Shown here: in pieces, positions 19,616-30,560 of the stretch
How the letters are laid out: each line of letters opens with the position of its first letter
Numbering within the stretch: position 1 is the first letter of the stretch
Assembly (NCBI RefSeq): GCF_001949145.1
Contig: NW_019091416.1
Span: forward strand, 2,474,371 to 2,511,402
Length of the DNA: 37,032 nt
Direction of reading: 5' to 3'
DNA from: Acanthaster planci
Lineage: Eukaryota; Echinodermata; Asteroidea; Valvatida; Acanthasteridae
The notes under the pieces: generated by a model
The model's input: only the letters and a program-made list of their open reading frames with translations
Told to the model about the DNA's origin: nothing
Databases searched by the model: none
Position numbers and translations under genes: made by a program

Positions 19616-21900
19616 GAGTTGGCAGAACGCCGATCGAGCTGCACAGCACCATTTCAACTTCAAAATAAAACCCGATTCATTTCTGTACCTTTGAATATTA
19701 CACGTAAAATATTGTACCATGCAGTGATAAAATTATGAGCTTAGGAAAGGAAAACAGATCTGCTCGTGTTGTGTAGACAAGAAGTCATTCTTGTAGTTTT
19801 GTCATGCAAATACAAGAGCAATAATTTCTACGTTTTTATGTCACCTCGATTTCTTTATATTTTTCCAATAAAATTATCGTACGAACATGTCACCCACTCG
19901 CCCATCCATTTAATCTCGCTATGTTCCAGGAATCGTCCGCCGAATACAGCCACCGAATACATAAAATATCCTCATTAATCCACTTAGCCTACAGTCAGTC
20001 CATTAGATTGTCTAGTCAACAACCCACTTGCCGAAAACAGTTGCCATTACCATGAACGCCGCCAAGACGGGGGAGGAATTTTTTCCAGAATAAAAACCTC
20101 CAGGAGCAAACAGTCAAAAACAGTGGAAGGGGGTCAAGTTGAGAGGTTTTTTTTTCAAGCAAATTGGTGATTTTTATCTCCTTGTATCCTCTTTCAAAAT
20201 GTCTTTCCACCCGTCCCCTTTTTTCTTTTTCATTTTTCACTTTTTCCCCCTGGGGTACGGCAAGCGCCCTCTTGCCAAATCCCTCGCGCGCGACACTGAA
20301 GCTAGTGGGGCAGTGGTTATCGCCTGGTGCTGGAGCGCCATCAACCCGAAGAACCGAAGGTCACCTGACCAGACTCAGAACACAAGGCCAGTTGGGGCAT
20401 TCGTTGGAGCATAGCCTATTCGCGGTCCTGTCAGTACATTATTGATAACAGCGGAACAACACCTGCTTAAAGGGACACACACGGTCGTTTATCAAAAGCG
20501 CCATACCAATATGGTTGCTGGTCCTTACTAACTCCTACCCTGAGTACCGTTCGCGTTAAGTGTACCGTTTAAGCACTTGCCTGCACGGCTTTCATCACAG
20601 CAGAAGCCAAAGCAAAGTGACTTATCAATATCCAGCTATAGACAATCCCGCATATAGATTGAGAAGTGTTCGGTTTAGTACCATTGACCTGACAACTTAA
20701 CCGTTACATGCCCAGGGAATTCGGAAGTTTTTTGGACATTCTGGTTGTCCAGGTGTATTAAATGTATTTTTTTGTTTTGGTCTATAATTTAAATACCACG
20801 ATGTCAAACAAACAGGACAACATTTGTTTGTTTTGATGGTTAACTAAGTAATCAGCATTCGCAGCCGTAAGATATGGCTGAATTATTGCTAATTTACAAT
20901 AAAGACAAGTTGAAAAGTACAAGTACATCAATATACATGATATACCAAATAAGGTATAAGGTAAAAGATAAAAGACTGCAAGAACACTGCTCGGGAGGTT
21001 GATTAAATAGACGAGATTAAATAACAAGTACACCACACTTCACCACAAAATGCGGTGTCAAACTGAACACCCCGGTGCTATCAGAGGACCACACGGACAC
21101 TTTTCACTGGTGTTGAAAATTTAGGTGCACAGATAACACGCTACAACTCACAACTGCTGGCCCCCACCGCGCACATGACGGACCTCTTTGTGCCGAGAGC
21201 AGTCTAGTTCCCCGACGTGTTTTAAACGATTGTTGGTAAAAGTGCACTTACAGCTAAAATAGAATGTGATGCAGAATGCTATCCCTCCCCCCACCACAGT
21301 GCAACATTACTTAAAACACCGCTCGCCTGAACATTGAATGGAGCACTGTATAGACATTATGTCAGGAGCTGAATGAGGTTGGCAACGCAAACTCAGTCAT
21401 TCAATTCGCTGACTATAGACAGCAATTGTGATATGAATCTGAAGTGCAGGACAGCTAAACCATGACGATGACAAACCCACCCCGTGTGTCAAATGCACTT
21501 TTTATGATATGGCATCTCACGACCACGCAGACATAGTGACAGGGGCAAGCAATTTACGTTGGAGCTCATTTCAAAAGTAAAGTGACCTTTCAAGCTCATT
21601 ACGATGATCAGCATTGCAAAACGACGACGAAAGTCTCATAGTCGATTTTCAGCCACGCGATAGTATGGCGTTATAACACTATAGTACAGCGTAATGACGC
21701 TGGATTATGGCGATCATAAGGTTATAGTACGGCGACATAACGCCGAAAGAAAAAGGGTCCTGCCCAACGAGTTGTCGAATACGAGACACCGTAAATATCA
21801 ACGTGTGTACTCCTGGCATGTATCACACTGTCTTGGCAGCGAATGCAAACATGGGCACTTTGTCAATAACTTGCCGTAAAGATGGCCAGCCGATCCCGGC

Positions 21901-21948
21901 AAGCTCGGTGGTCGAGTGGTTAAGACATCTGCACTAGTAAGCAGGAGG
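21901..21948 (+). mobile_element. truncated tRNA-derived head (SINE or tRNA pseudogene)
   Basis: TGGTCGAGTGG (21909-21919) fits the Pol III A box and is followed by TTAAGACATCTGC, resembling the D-arm and anticodon-stem region of a Leu/Ser-type tRNA. The ambiguous base at 21949 interrupts it and no B box follows, so it is either a truncated SINE or an assembly join through a repeat. It is not a functional tRNA. Confidence 0.5.
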
Positions 21949-22239
21949 NTATATAATTGCCGTAAAGAGCAAAACTGTGATCAGCAGTACCTTAAATTGC
22001 CATTAGGTTTGACCGCAACCCTGACCGCAACCTATCAGAACTTCGCCAATCATACCCCTCCTCCCTTTTCTCCTCAATTGGACCAGCCACCGTAGCTTAT
22101 GCACGCTTTCACTATCCAAGTAAGTAGGACGGATGCCAACATACTTTGCATTTGACGTTTTCATATCCCAATGTGAAAATCTGGTTTGAGTTTTTTGAAT
22201 GTATTACTGCTCAGCTTAGGAGCTTTTGGGACTCTTTAG

Positions 22240-22741
22240 TGGTGGCTGTCTGTTCCCCTCCCCCCCCCGGTTGAAAAAAACTAGAACCACTCGTGCTATA
22301 CGCCTTCTACCAGGAGTTCATGGGTTGGTGGGAGGCATCGGAGTTTTGCAATGGACAATGGGGACAATCTCGTCGTGCTAAACTCGAGCGCGGGGAATGA
22401 TTTCATCTGGGCGATGATACAGAATGTAGTTGCCTCTGGGTTTCAGCTCGACCGTGGGGAATGGATCGGCTGTCAAGATGACAACGTCATCTCCGACCTC
22501 TGGTGCTCCGCTGGGTCTCAAAAAATGGACTTTGCACCAACTGGAAGTGATCAGAACATCCAAATAGGAACGGAGAGAAGTAAAGTGCGTTTTCTTTTAG
22601 AAGGGAGGCAACAGCAAATGGTTGGCCCAGGCTTGCAGTCCAAAAACCGGCAGATACGTAGCATGCCAGGTGCCCAACACGTCACGCATGCGTTGTTTGA
22701 CGAGCGACGCAAATGGGCGTTTCGTCAGCAATTCGTCGTGA
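22240..22741 (+). pseudogene. C-type-lectin-like pseudogene, first locus of the array
   Basis: This is a full-length but broken relative of the three intact genes. GGCTGG of the CPPGW motif has become GGTTGA (stop). The FERM-W-EAS-FC block survives as YQEFMGWWEASEFC, with the initial Cys of that block replaced by Leu. A one-base insertion just after FC shifts the frame, after which LVVLNSSAGNDFIW and EWIGCQDDNVISDLWC align with identical spacing to the intact copies, including the family-specific cysteine pair. A second one-base insertion occurs at the TNW motif (TTTGCACCAACTGG). The tail matches again (CATGCGTTGTTTGAC and GGGCGTTTCGTCAGC) to TGA at 22741. This copy is the most diverged, so it probably split early. 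Confidence 0.85.
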
Positions 22742-24610
22742 ATGACGATCCCCAACCCCGACCATTCTCAATATAACAGGGCCTAGTGACCTGCAGAGCA
22801 AGCTTTTTCTCCTGAAAAACTACATCACTTGATGTGGACATCAAAAACTTAAGTAACAAGAACAGTTTCATATTACTCAGATACCGTGGTCTTTACCTTA
22901 GTTTTAAGTGTCAGTGTACTCGTATTTGCTGCAAACAATCAAGAGACTGAGACATATTTCGAATTTTACATACAAATAAAATGTAGAGCTTTCCTCTGCA
23001 TTTTGGCCTAGTTGAGATACTTCGGATCTCAATTTAGTTCAACCTGAAAAATATACAAATTAGAGAATTCTTCGTTAAATTCCTCGTAATTGTTTTTACT
23101 GACACGAGTAAAGACCCACCCACCATCCCAAACGGGTCTATGGAGGTAATTCTTGTGTTTGATAATTAATTGCTATCCCCCACTATTAATTTTCATCCTT
23201 TCAGAGAATTTCATGACGCAAAATAATTGCGGGCACTCGCGGAAGTTGTGGAGTTTGCATCGTTCACTTGTATACTGCATGGTGCCATTTTCCAGGTAAT
23301 TGTTAAGAAGTCTTCAGTCGGTGGTTTTGAACTTGAGCAAAAACGATCAGTCAGAAGTTTATCTGTGGTGGATGATGCCAATACAAAGTTTGAAAAATCT
23401 GACATTTGCAATACAAAGCCCTTTGATCTTTAGTCTTTGTTGACTCATATGTCAATTTGTTTTGTTATAAATTTTATATTTTTCTCGGATTCCTGGTATT
23501 ATTGACTTTTATTTACTCCCTCGAATTTAGTCGAGTGGCAAAATCTACTGCTCGAAAGCGTTCATTAATATACGAACACAGATAGTGAGGTCTTGGAACC
23601 AAGACGACACCAGGGGCTGCGTGCGCGTTGCTTCACTTGCTCATGCAAGGCATTGTAGGAACCAACATGGCGCGACAAGATCGTACCCATCTGAGGTCGC
23701 TTCTGAAGTTGCGCGTTGACTTCTCGTTTCATGGTTCTATGAAGCTGTATGTGCAGTGGGCGTTGTTTAAACTTAAGTGACGTCACACTTAAAAACTGCA
23801 GATATCTGTTGATATCCCTCGAGTCTCATTAGATCCAGCCCTGCAGAAAAAAGTTGAATTAAACTCACATTGTCGACTAGATTTGCCTAAGGTGCATTCG
23901 TTTTGACTTTGGAAACATATATCCTCTTACTCACAGGTGCACTTTTAGTCCGGTTGATTGTCTTTTTGTAGAATTGGCAGAGGTAAAACACCATAATATA
24001 ACCTGTTCCCCTCCCCCCACAAAAAACCCAACTTATACATTGCAACAGGGACCTTAAAGCGAAGTGACCATGCGAAATATCAGCAAGATAAAGTCTACGC
24101 CTCATCTCATGCGTGTGACGATATGACCGGGGATTAAAAACGAACAATAATAGATGACAAGGTCTTTGCACCAATGCTTGCAAAATGTTGAGGAATAATT
24201 CCTCGTAAAAAAATCAATATACATATAACAAGCAGTTCCATCTGAAAGCAAGATTTTGAAAGAATCGATAACTAAAACCGCACAATCCCATATCTCCTCG
24301 ATTCCCAGCACGCAGTGCTTCCTCGTAGGAGAAACATTGCCAAGCAACCCCAAGGCTAAAACAGTGCGTGGCAGTGATTACGGTAAGACATCAAGGTTGG
24401 GGCGAAATCAAATTGATTAGACCATCACTGAGCGAGTGGTCATAAGAGCTATCTGGAATATAGCTAGAGCAGTACAAGTTTTCTTGCATAGCTTACGGTA
24501 CGTTTCGTCTTTGCGGTCTGCTCGTAAGAACAATATCTCAACAAGAACAAACAGTGATCCTATGAAATTTTGTTCGTGTTGCGGGAAGAAATAAAACCGT
24601 CACTAAAAAA
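22742..24610. other. intergenic DNA between lectin loci 1 and 2
   Basis: No gene or clear element is recognised. It must hold the promoter of the lectin gene at 24611. The short frames at 23211-23433 and 23565-23786 have no similarity that I can name. Confidence 0.5.
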
Positions 24611-25147
24611 ATGTTGTCGCGAAATGCCACTTTGATGGCATGTCTTTTGATTTTGCAGGCTGGATTCTCAACGGCAACTTCTTGCCCTCCCGGCTGGAAG
24701 AAATGGAACCGCTCCTGCTTCGCCGTGAACATCGAGCGGATGAGTTGGATGGAGGCTTCGGACTTCTGCGAGAGCAAAGGAAGCCGCCTTGCTGTACCGA
24801 ATTCACAGGCTGAGAATGACTTCATCTGGCAGACGGCGGTGGAACAGTTTCAGGCCGAGTCTACGCGTCGGAACGGGGTCTGGATCGGATGCAAAAAGGA
24901 ATCTGCTAATTCAAGCTTCATGTGCTCGGGAGGGAGAGAGAAAATTGGTTTCACCAACTGGGAAGCAGACAGTCCAGGTCACGAGTTCCCTCAGTGCGTC
25001 GTGTATTTTAAGCGAGGCAACGGGAAGTGGACATCCAATGACTGTGACCCGAAAGGAGGCAAGTTCGCAGCCTGCGAGATGTCGACTCCTCCTGGCATGC
25101 ATTGCTTGACAGCCAACGCCAGCGGGCGCTTCGTCAGCGACTTGTAA
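24611..25147 (+). CDS. secreted C-type-lectin-like protein, copy A (178 aa)
   Basis: This is an intronless frame from ATG (AAAAAAATG context) to TAA. Residues 1-24 form a signal peptide (CLLILQAGFSTATS before Cys25). One CTLD follows: N-terminal hairpin cysteines C25/C36 (long-form CTLD), C53 and C155 (outer disulfide), C129 and C145 (inner disulfide), with FIWQ (71-74) and WIG (91-93). Two further cysteines, C94 directly after WIG and C105 in FMCSGG, occupy positions that are normally Leu (WIGL) and Trp (WxDG) and probably pair. C165 in the tail is unpaired. The sugar/calcium EPN or QPD tripeptide is absent (NWEADSPGHEFPQC), and WND is replaced by WTSND, so calcium-dependent sugar binding is unlikely. 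N-glycosylation sequons lie at N33, N100 and N169. The protein is probably extracellular, with an immune or recognition role suspected only from the family type. AATAAA begins at 25149, very close to the stop. Confidence 0.87.
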   Translation: MLSRNATLMACLLILQAGFSTATSCPPGWKKWNRSCFAVNIERMSWMEASDFCESKGSRLAVPNSQAENDFIWQTAVEQFQAESTRRNGVWIGCKKESANSSFMCSGGREKIGFTNWEADSPGHEFPQCVVYFKRGNGKWTSNDCDPKGGKFAACEMSTPPGMHCLTANASGRFVSDL

Positions 25148-25470
25148 AAATAAAAGAAAAAAAAAAGAAGAAAAACCGCAGCATCGGAACGGGTGAATTC
25201 TGTCACCAGCCCCGAATTCATTCATTCATTCGGGGGGGAAAAGCAATGACTGACAAAGGAAAGGTGTCAATTCCGTTTAAGACCCTATCGCGTCTACACC
25301 ACTCCTTGCACGTATTATTTGGCAGACACACAAGCTGGCTTATTTTCAGCCAGTAGACCTCTATCATGATGGTGCCATGTTTTTCTGGTTCTGTGTAGAT
25401 CAACTGACAAAAGTTATTGCAACTTCACATATTGATGAAAGGGGACAGACTATTTTTCTAGCCTCAAATA

Positions 25471-25598
25471 AGGCTGCGGCCGTGTGCGAAACGGGCTTCC
25501 ACGGGCTACGGCTAGGTCTGTTGTCTGCGCGTCTCCACTTATTTCCAATGGAGTGAAGACCTAGACCTAGCTCTAGACAACAGATGCGGATGCAGCCT
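25471..25598. mobile_element. small inverted-repeat element (128 bp)
   Basis: AGGCTGC at 25471-25477 is matched by GCAGCCT at 25592-25598. Internally TCTGTTGTCT and AGACAACAGA are exact reverse complements and CTAGGTCT pairs with AGACCTAG. The start (GGCCGTGTGCGAA, then GGGCTACGGCT) resembles the element at 30889-30986. No convincing target duplication is visible. Confidence 0.55.
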
Positions 25599-26749
25599 CA
25601 TGAGTCATCAGTCTAGTTACAAGAATGGTAAAAAAACAAGATGGCCACCCCATGATAAACGGGACAGGAGAAATGTGGTTACGCGGTGCGACACAAGCAT
25701 TGTGTGTAACAAGCAGACTTTACCATTAAAGGTGAACTAGCCGTAGACATGAAAGAGACAATCTTAGTGTTGGCTGCAGTAGAGGACAATAATATATGTT
25801 ATGCATACGTGAGCGGAGGGGAATATTTTGCAAATGAAGAAACCGTATGATAATGCATCGGTAATTCGGATGACATTTTAAACAACATTTTGTGCTTAGT
25901 TCACCAACTATAAAAGGGAAATTTTATCAGGCAACCTTGGACAGCATCATTCTGTAGATTGCCTCATATCTATAAGGCCCCAAGTCTTAGTGACTGCTGG
26001 AGTTAATGAAAGGCAGCGCATTTCTCCCGACGTGAAGAACAGACGGTGTGTTATTGCAAATAAAATGCAATTCCAATCGCAGGTAAGCGAGAGAGTCGTC
26101 GTCTACACAGAAAGCTAATAAATGTGGCAATTTTTTTTTCTCCAGCGCACCATATCAGAAGCAAAGTTAGAACTACAAAACATAAGTCACAATACATCGC
26201 ACCAATTTAGATGAGAAGTAGAATAACCAAGGTTTCCCTAGCGGTCCCTAGACCATCATATAGTATCTATATTAAACTTGAATCAGACACTGACAATGGA
26301 CAAGGACCCGACACATAAACTCGTGTCTTTATTATGGTCGCGTTCCCAAAGAACCCCCCTTTCACCAGTCCAAACAGATGGATTTCAAAGTCATCATTCA
26401 ATAATGTGATATGACCAAGAGAGTTTATCATCAATAATGATACCTTGGAATTTGTAGAGTGAACTCTACTGATGGCAGAAACATTTGTCTTCACAGATTC
26501 ATGCAGACTTAGGTTGAGAGACCTACTTAGGCCAAGGCCTACTCGTGTTTTAATTTTTTGGGTCATTTTGACACCATTGTTACAACAAGAACGAAATGGC
26601 CTCGCGAAGTGCCAAGTCTTCTATCGAGGTATATAATTTTTTTTCATTGACGCTGTGGTTTACAAGACTTCGTTGACCACTGTATCTATTATTCTGAGAT
26701 AAATGAAATATTGACGAAGATAACAATTTATAAGAACTGATTTGGCTAA

Positions 26750-27045
26750 ACCTTTGCACAAGTTTACCAATGTTCCAGCATTGATGTCAAATTTCAGTAA
26801 GGGTACTGAAAATTTCTGAATCTGCTTTGGGCTGTGAAATTTACAAATGAAGAGAAAAATTGAAAAAGGGATAAAAAAGAAACAATTTTTAAATTGCTAT
26901 CCCAAGTTATTAGTGAATAAAACAACCATAAGTAGAGGTTACCTGTCTCCTTGTCCAAAACTGCAGTTTAGTAAAGTTTTCCGGTGTTGGACAGCAGTAT
27001 GATAAAGCTATGAAGTAAACTAGAACCTTTCATTGAACAGTAGTC
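26750..27045 (+). repeat. 3-prime flank segment duplicated after lectin copy B
   Basis: ACAAGTTTACCAATGTTCCAGCATT and the following TGTCAAATTTCAGT align with 29831-29878, and TTTTCCGGTGTTGGACAGCAG aligns with TTTCCAGTGTTAGACACCAG at about 30029. The order and orientation are the same as at copy B, so this is shared flanking DNA from duplication of the lectin locus, not an independent element. Confidence 0.7.
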
Positions 27046-27368
27046 TTTAAAGCATTTAATAAATTGATTACATTTTAATTGTTAAACGGTTTGCATAAAA
27101 ATTGCGGTACTTCTGTGGTGTATTTAAAATTGTGCAAATATAAATTTCGGTTAAAGAATTGTGTTCACTCGTTAAATATGTGAAATAGTCAAGTACTGTC
27201 ACTGTTATAGGTAATTCGTGTACAGTGAAATTGATTAGATTTGAAGCTAAGAAAATGAAATTTTGATCGATTAAGAAGTAATACATAGGTGTTAGCAGTA
27301 TTAAATCAACGTATTAGTCGATGTTTGCCGAACTTCAAGCATTATGTAGAGTAGTCTTAATGTAGTTA

Positions 27369-27525
27369 AATTTTCAGAAGTGAGAGGTCAATTTTGGTAG
27401 GATATTTCTCTTTCAGGTTAGGTTTTCATTTTCCTTTCCTGTGATAATTTTTATAGAGGCAAACGAACGAAAAAAATATTGCACATTCTAAAATTTTGGC
27501 ACTTTAATTTTCCATACAAGCGTTA
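27369..27525 (+). repeat. direct repeat partner of 28208-28409
   Basis: ATTTTCAGAAGTGAGAGG, then TAGGATATTTCTCTTTCAGG, and farther on ACGAACGAAAAAAATATTGC and TTCTAAAATTTTGGC, all recur in order at 28208-28409, where the copy is longer through internal additions. It is a diverged local duplication about 0.84 kb apart in the upstream flank of lectin copy B. Confidence 0.7.
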
Positions 27526-28207
27526 CAGAACATTGTACGTATACATACTTTGGCTGCAAACGACAAGCGGAATCTTATTGTTATGTCATCGGTCCCTCTA
27601 CCAGTACAGTCTCAATAGATCCCGAAAGTCAAAGGTCACGCAGCGAGCTTCCGGAACCCTCGCGCGGTCCGCCTTTGGGGATTTTACGTTGGGCCGTCCT
27701 ATCACGTTCGATAATTGTTGGAAGAATAATTCCTAACTGAAACCACCCCTTGAAACACTCATGTCGGAATTTTACTTTTGTCTTACTCAAGTAATATTTA
27801 TGAAAAGTTACCTGGAAACAGGTAAAAAACGAATTTCACTAACGACCTTCACGTCCGGCGATATCGTACCTAGGTCTCCTTGTTCATGCACGTTTGTTTT
27901 CACTCGCCGTGCTTTCTTGAAAACGAGATTGTACAACGTTGCAAATATTTGCCTACCTGCAGTCAATGGGTTCCAGATTCCATTTAATTGACACACGCAG
28001 TTTTGTCAGCAAAGGTTAGAAAAAAAAATTAGAATTTTTGTAAAAGTAGATTATTGCTTTAACTTTATTACCTTATAAATTAAAAGTCCATGAAATATTT
28101 TGATCTGTTTTATTTCGTTTTTTAACTTACAGACTAGCATAAAATTTCAACCGAAAATGTCCATCTGCGTACGAGACCGCCGCATTGGACTGTTCTTCAT
28201 GTATTTC

Positions 28208-28409
28208 AGATTTTCAGAAGTGATGGGTTAATATTTGGCAGGATATTTCTCTTTTAGGTCAGATAATTTTTAAGTTCCTTTAAGTTGATATACTAGCAAA
28301 TATTTTCCAAAGCCCTTTTTCCATGTTGGATTTTTTTAAGAAGTAACTGAACGAAAATTATTACAAATTCTAAAATCTTTGCGCGTTATTTTTCCTATGC
28401 AAGCGCGCC
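28208..28409 (+). repeat. direct repeat partner of 27369-27525
   Basis: This is the second copy of the segment at 27369, with an extra block between TCTTTTAGG and ACTGAACGAAAATTATT. It lies about 0.6-0.8 kb upstream of the start of lectin copy B. Confidence 0.7.
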
Positions 28410-28995
28410 GTTAAAGGTCAACTTCAGGCTCTAAAGGTTAGAGTGAAATTTTCTGTCAGTGACATTCATTAAAATGAGTGGGCGTCCCTAACACCGTTGG
28501 CTACGGAATAACGAAGCCCAACAATAGCTTAGGGCGGAAGGCAAGCGAAATCAAAGTCTACAGAATCGAAATTGAAAGGGGCGCTGGAAACTATAGCGGC
28601 GTTCATGTATTTTCTGCACTGTTAGGTCCAGACTGATACTGCACGGGAAATATATCAGTTGTACAAAATGCTTTTGTTCACGCCAGGCACTTGGAGGTTT
28701 GAGGCCTCTCTGGCGGTTGCCATGTTACCACATCAATAAATGTGCACGAGCCGGAAAAAAATTATACAAATGGCATTTTGATAAAAAAGGCTGATTTCAA
28801 CGCCAAACGAGTAGGTAGCTTCACAGACTTGAGAATCTTACATCGAGCAGCCGAATACCAATATCTCTGGCTGCGGCTCGAGGAAAGAAAAGCCGATCAA
28901 TTTGTACAGTCTTAAATTTTGGGGGGCTGATACTTACGAGACCAACACCGATATCACAGAAATTCTTAGAAATGAGAAAGGAAACAGGCTTTAAA

Positions 28996-29532
28996 ATGTC
29001 TTCTTATCATTTGATGGCATGGCTTTTGATGCTGGTGAGTGTGTTCTCAGCAGTCGCTGTCTGCCCTTCCGGCTGGAAGAGCTGGAACCGCTCCTGTTAC
29101 GCTCTGTACTTTGAACGGATGAATTGGATGGAGGCTTCGGAGTTCTGTGAGGGCAGGGGAAGCCGGTTGGCAGTGCCGAATTCACAGGGTGAGAATGATT
29201 TCATCTGGCAGATGGTGAGCGAGCGAGTTGAGGCCGAGTCTGTGTCTCGAAGTGGGGTCTGGATTGGATGCCGCCGGGAGTCTCATTACTCCAGCTTTGA
29301 GTGTTCTGGAGGTCCAAAGGAAATGAGTTTCACCAACTGGTACCCCGGCTTTCCCGATCAAAGCTCCCCTCAGTGCATCTTGTTCTCCAAGGGTGCTGAC
29401 GGGAAATGGAAAAACAACAAATGTGTCTCCGCGAACGGCAAGTGCTTCGTCTGCAAGATGCCGAATGCTGCTGGTGTGCACTGCTTGACCGCCGACGCTT
29501 ACGGGCGCTTGGTCGGGGATTTGCCGTATTAA
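28996..29532 (+). CDS. secreted C-type-lectin-like protein, copy B (178 aa)
   Basis: An in-frame ATG exists at 28972, but the AAAATG at 28996 gives a signal peptide that starts immediately and the same 178-residue length as the other two intact copies, so it is preferred. Signal peptide residues 1-22 (MAWLLMLVSVFSAVA core) precede Cys23. The CTLD cysteines keep exactly the spacing of copy A: 23, 34, 51, 92, 103, 127, 143, 153, and 163 in the tail. An additional cysteine at 150 (GKCFVC) is unique to this copy, so it has ten. WIGC and FECSGG show the family-specific pair. The loop reads NWYPGFPDQSSPQC, with no EPN or QPD, and WKNNKC replaces WND. The WNRSC glycosylation sequon is conserved. The tail HCLTADAYGRLVGDLPY is two residues longer than in copy A. 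AATAAA is at 29910. Ligand and role are unknown. Confidence 0.87.
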   Translation: MSSYHLMAWLLMLVSVFSAVAVCPSGWKSWNRSCYALYFERMNWMEASEFCEGRGSRLAVPNSQGENDFIWQMVSERVEAESVSRSGVWIGCRRESHYSSFECSGGPKEMSFTNWYPGFPDQSSPQCILFSKGADGKWKNNKCVSANGKCFVCKMPNAAGVHCLTADAYGRLVGDLPY

Positions 29533-29830
29533 AGGATCGAAATTGTGTAGCAGCTACGGAAATAAGAGGGCCTAGCGTGGCAAGGCCCGAGTACGCGAGA
29601 CAATAATGTGAACGTAATGCCTCCCCTGACACCTGGATGTGTCTTTGTAAAATTCAAGTGAATTTCGGGGACTGATGGAACTAGCGTAACAACTGGGCAT
29701 TCAAATCAAAACAAAAGAAGGAACAAAACTGTAAACGTGGACTATGACATTCTTGATATAATCTGATTGCACGAGGAAACTTATTTGACGCATTAATTAA
29801 GAGAAGCGATTTTGTGTGTCCACAACAGAA

Positions 29831-30090
29831 AACAAGTTTGCCGATGTTTCAGCATTCATGTCAAATTTCAGTCAGTTTCCCTGTGGAGAAATATATAAAA
29901 CTTTAAAAAAATAAAGATCGAATCCTCCAAATTAATAAATAAAATTTAAAAAAATAAAATAACCGATCCCCTCATAGTTTTATAACGATTTTAATTTATA
30001 AGTGAATTAAAATAAAAATACTTTAAGCTTTCCAGTGTTAGACACCAGCATGAAAAAAAACTGTACTAAAATGGTTCATGAAATTAATCT
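29831..30090 (+). repeat. 3-prime flank segment shared with 26750-27045
   Basis: ACAAGTTTGCCGATGTTTCAGC, TGTCAAATTTCAGTCAG and TTTCCAGTGTTAGACACCAG match the flank of copy A in the same order. It begins about 300 bp after the stop of copy B. This supports duplication of gene plus flank as a unit. Confidence 0.7.
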
Positions 30091-30560
30091 GCAAAGGATT
30101 CAAATAAGTAATTGAACACATTTCTAAGCATTTTTGAAGCTATTTTCTTCAAGCACGTTTTCATCCAGGACGTGTTTAGATATTTACACTGAAATTTGTT
30201 GAAATGATGTACGCTTCTCCAAGGTAGGCCTACGCTTTTAGCTTTGTGTAATGCGCTCAGCATTAAACACATGCCTACACGCATTTGAATGTTAACTCTC
30301 TGAATATGTCGTAAGGTATTTGTTCAGAAAGTGGTACCGTAAGAAAGTTTAAAAATCTAAATTCCATTTTAGCGTACTGTTAATTTGTGTGATTTTTGGC
30401 TTTTTGTAATTTTGGCTTCAACATTGAATAATCTTATTGCGCCTAATCGTTTAGATAGACTTGGTCCTAAAACTAAGACGCTAAATTTTCCAGTTTCAAA
30501 TGACAGGGAGAATCCAGCTTGTGACAGAGGCTACGCAGGCACGCAAACTACCAGTCAACA

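Larger units (their letters stand above)
18361..22239. other. intergenic DNA between the 7TM gene and the lectin array
   Basis: No gene is recognised. It contains two copies of GGGGCGGATTCCGCC (18826 and 19156 areas), a strong foldback element (19449-19615), an inverted-repeat patch near 21665-21746, a truncated tRNA-like head (21901-21948) and one ambiguous base at 21949. The 145-codon frame at 19301-19738 reads straight through the foldback element and is rejected. Confidence 0.6.
25148..28995. other. intergenic DNA between lectin copies A and B
   Basis: No gene is recognised. It contains a small inverted-repeat element (25471-25598), a segment at 26750-27045 duplicated downstream of copy B, and a segment at 27369-27525 repeated at 28208-28409. 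Relative to copy B, the duplicated 3-prime flank begins about 1.3 kb farther from copy A, which suggests an insertion after copy A or a loss after copy B. Confidence 0.55.

Noticed and set aside
19301-19738. 145-codon frame
   Set aside because: Its central half is the foldback element, and the peptide has no family resemblance.
21901-21948. Functional tRNA gene
   Set aside because: Only the first part resembles a tRNA. There is no B box, no T-arm and no acceptor closure before or after the ambiguous base.
24642-24660. Acceptor-like CTTTTGATTTTGCAG in the signal-peptide region of lectin copy A, suggesting an upstream first exon
   Set aside because: The frame from the ATG at 24611 already supplies a complete signal peptide, and copy C has no equivalent acceptor. 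A single-exon gene explains all three copies at equal length.
29033-29056. Donor- and acceptor-like strings (GTGAGT and TTCTCAG) inside the signal-peptide region of lectin copy B
   Set aside because: They are about 20 bases apart, far below any functional intron size, and the frame is open and homologous across them in the other copies.
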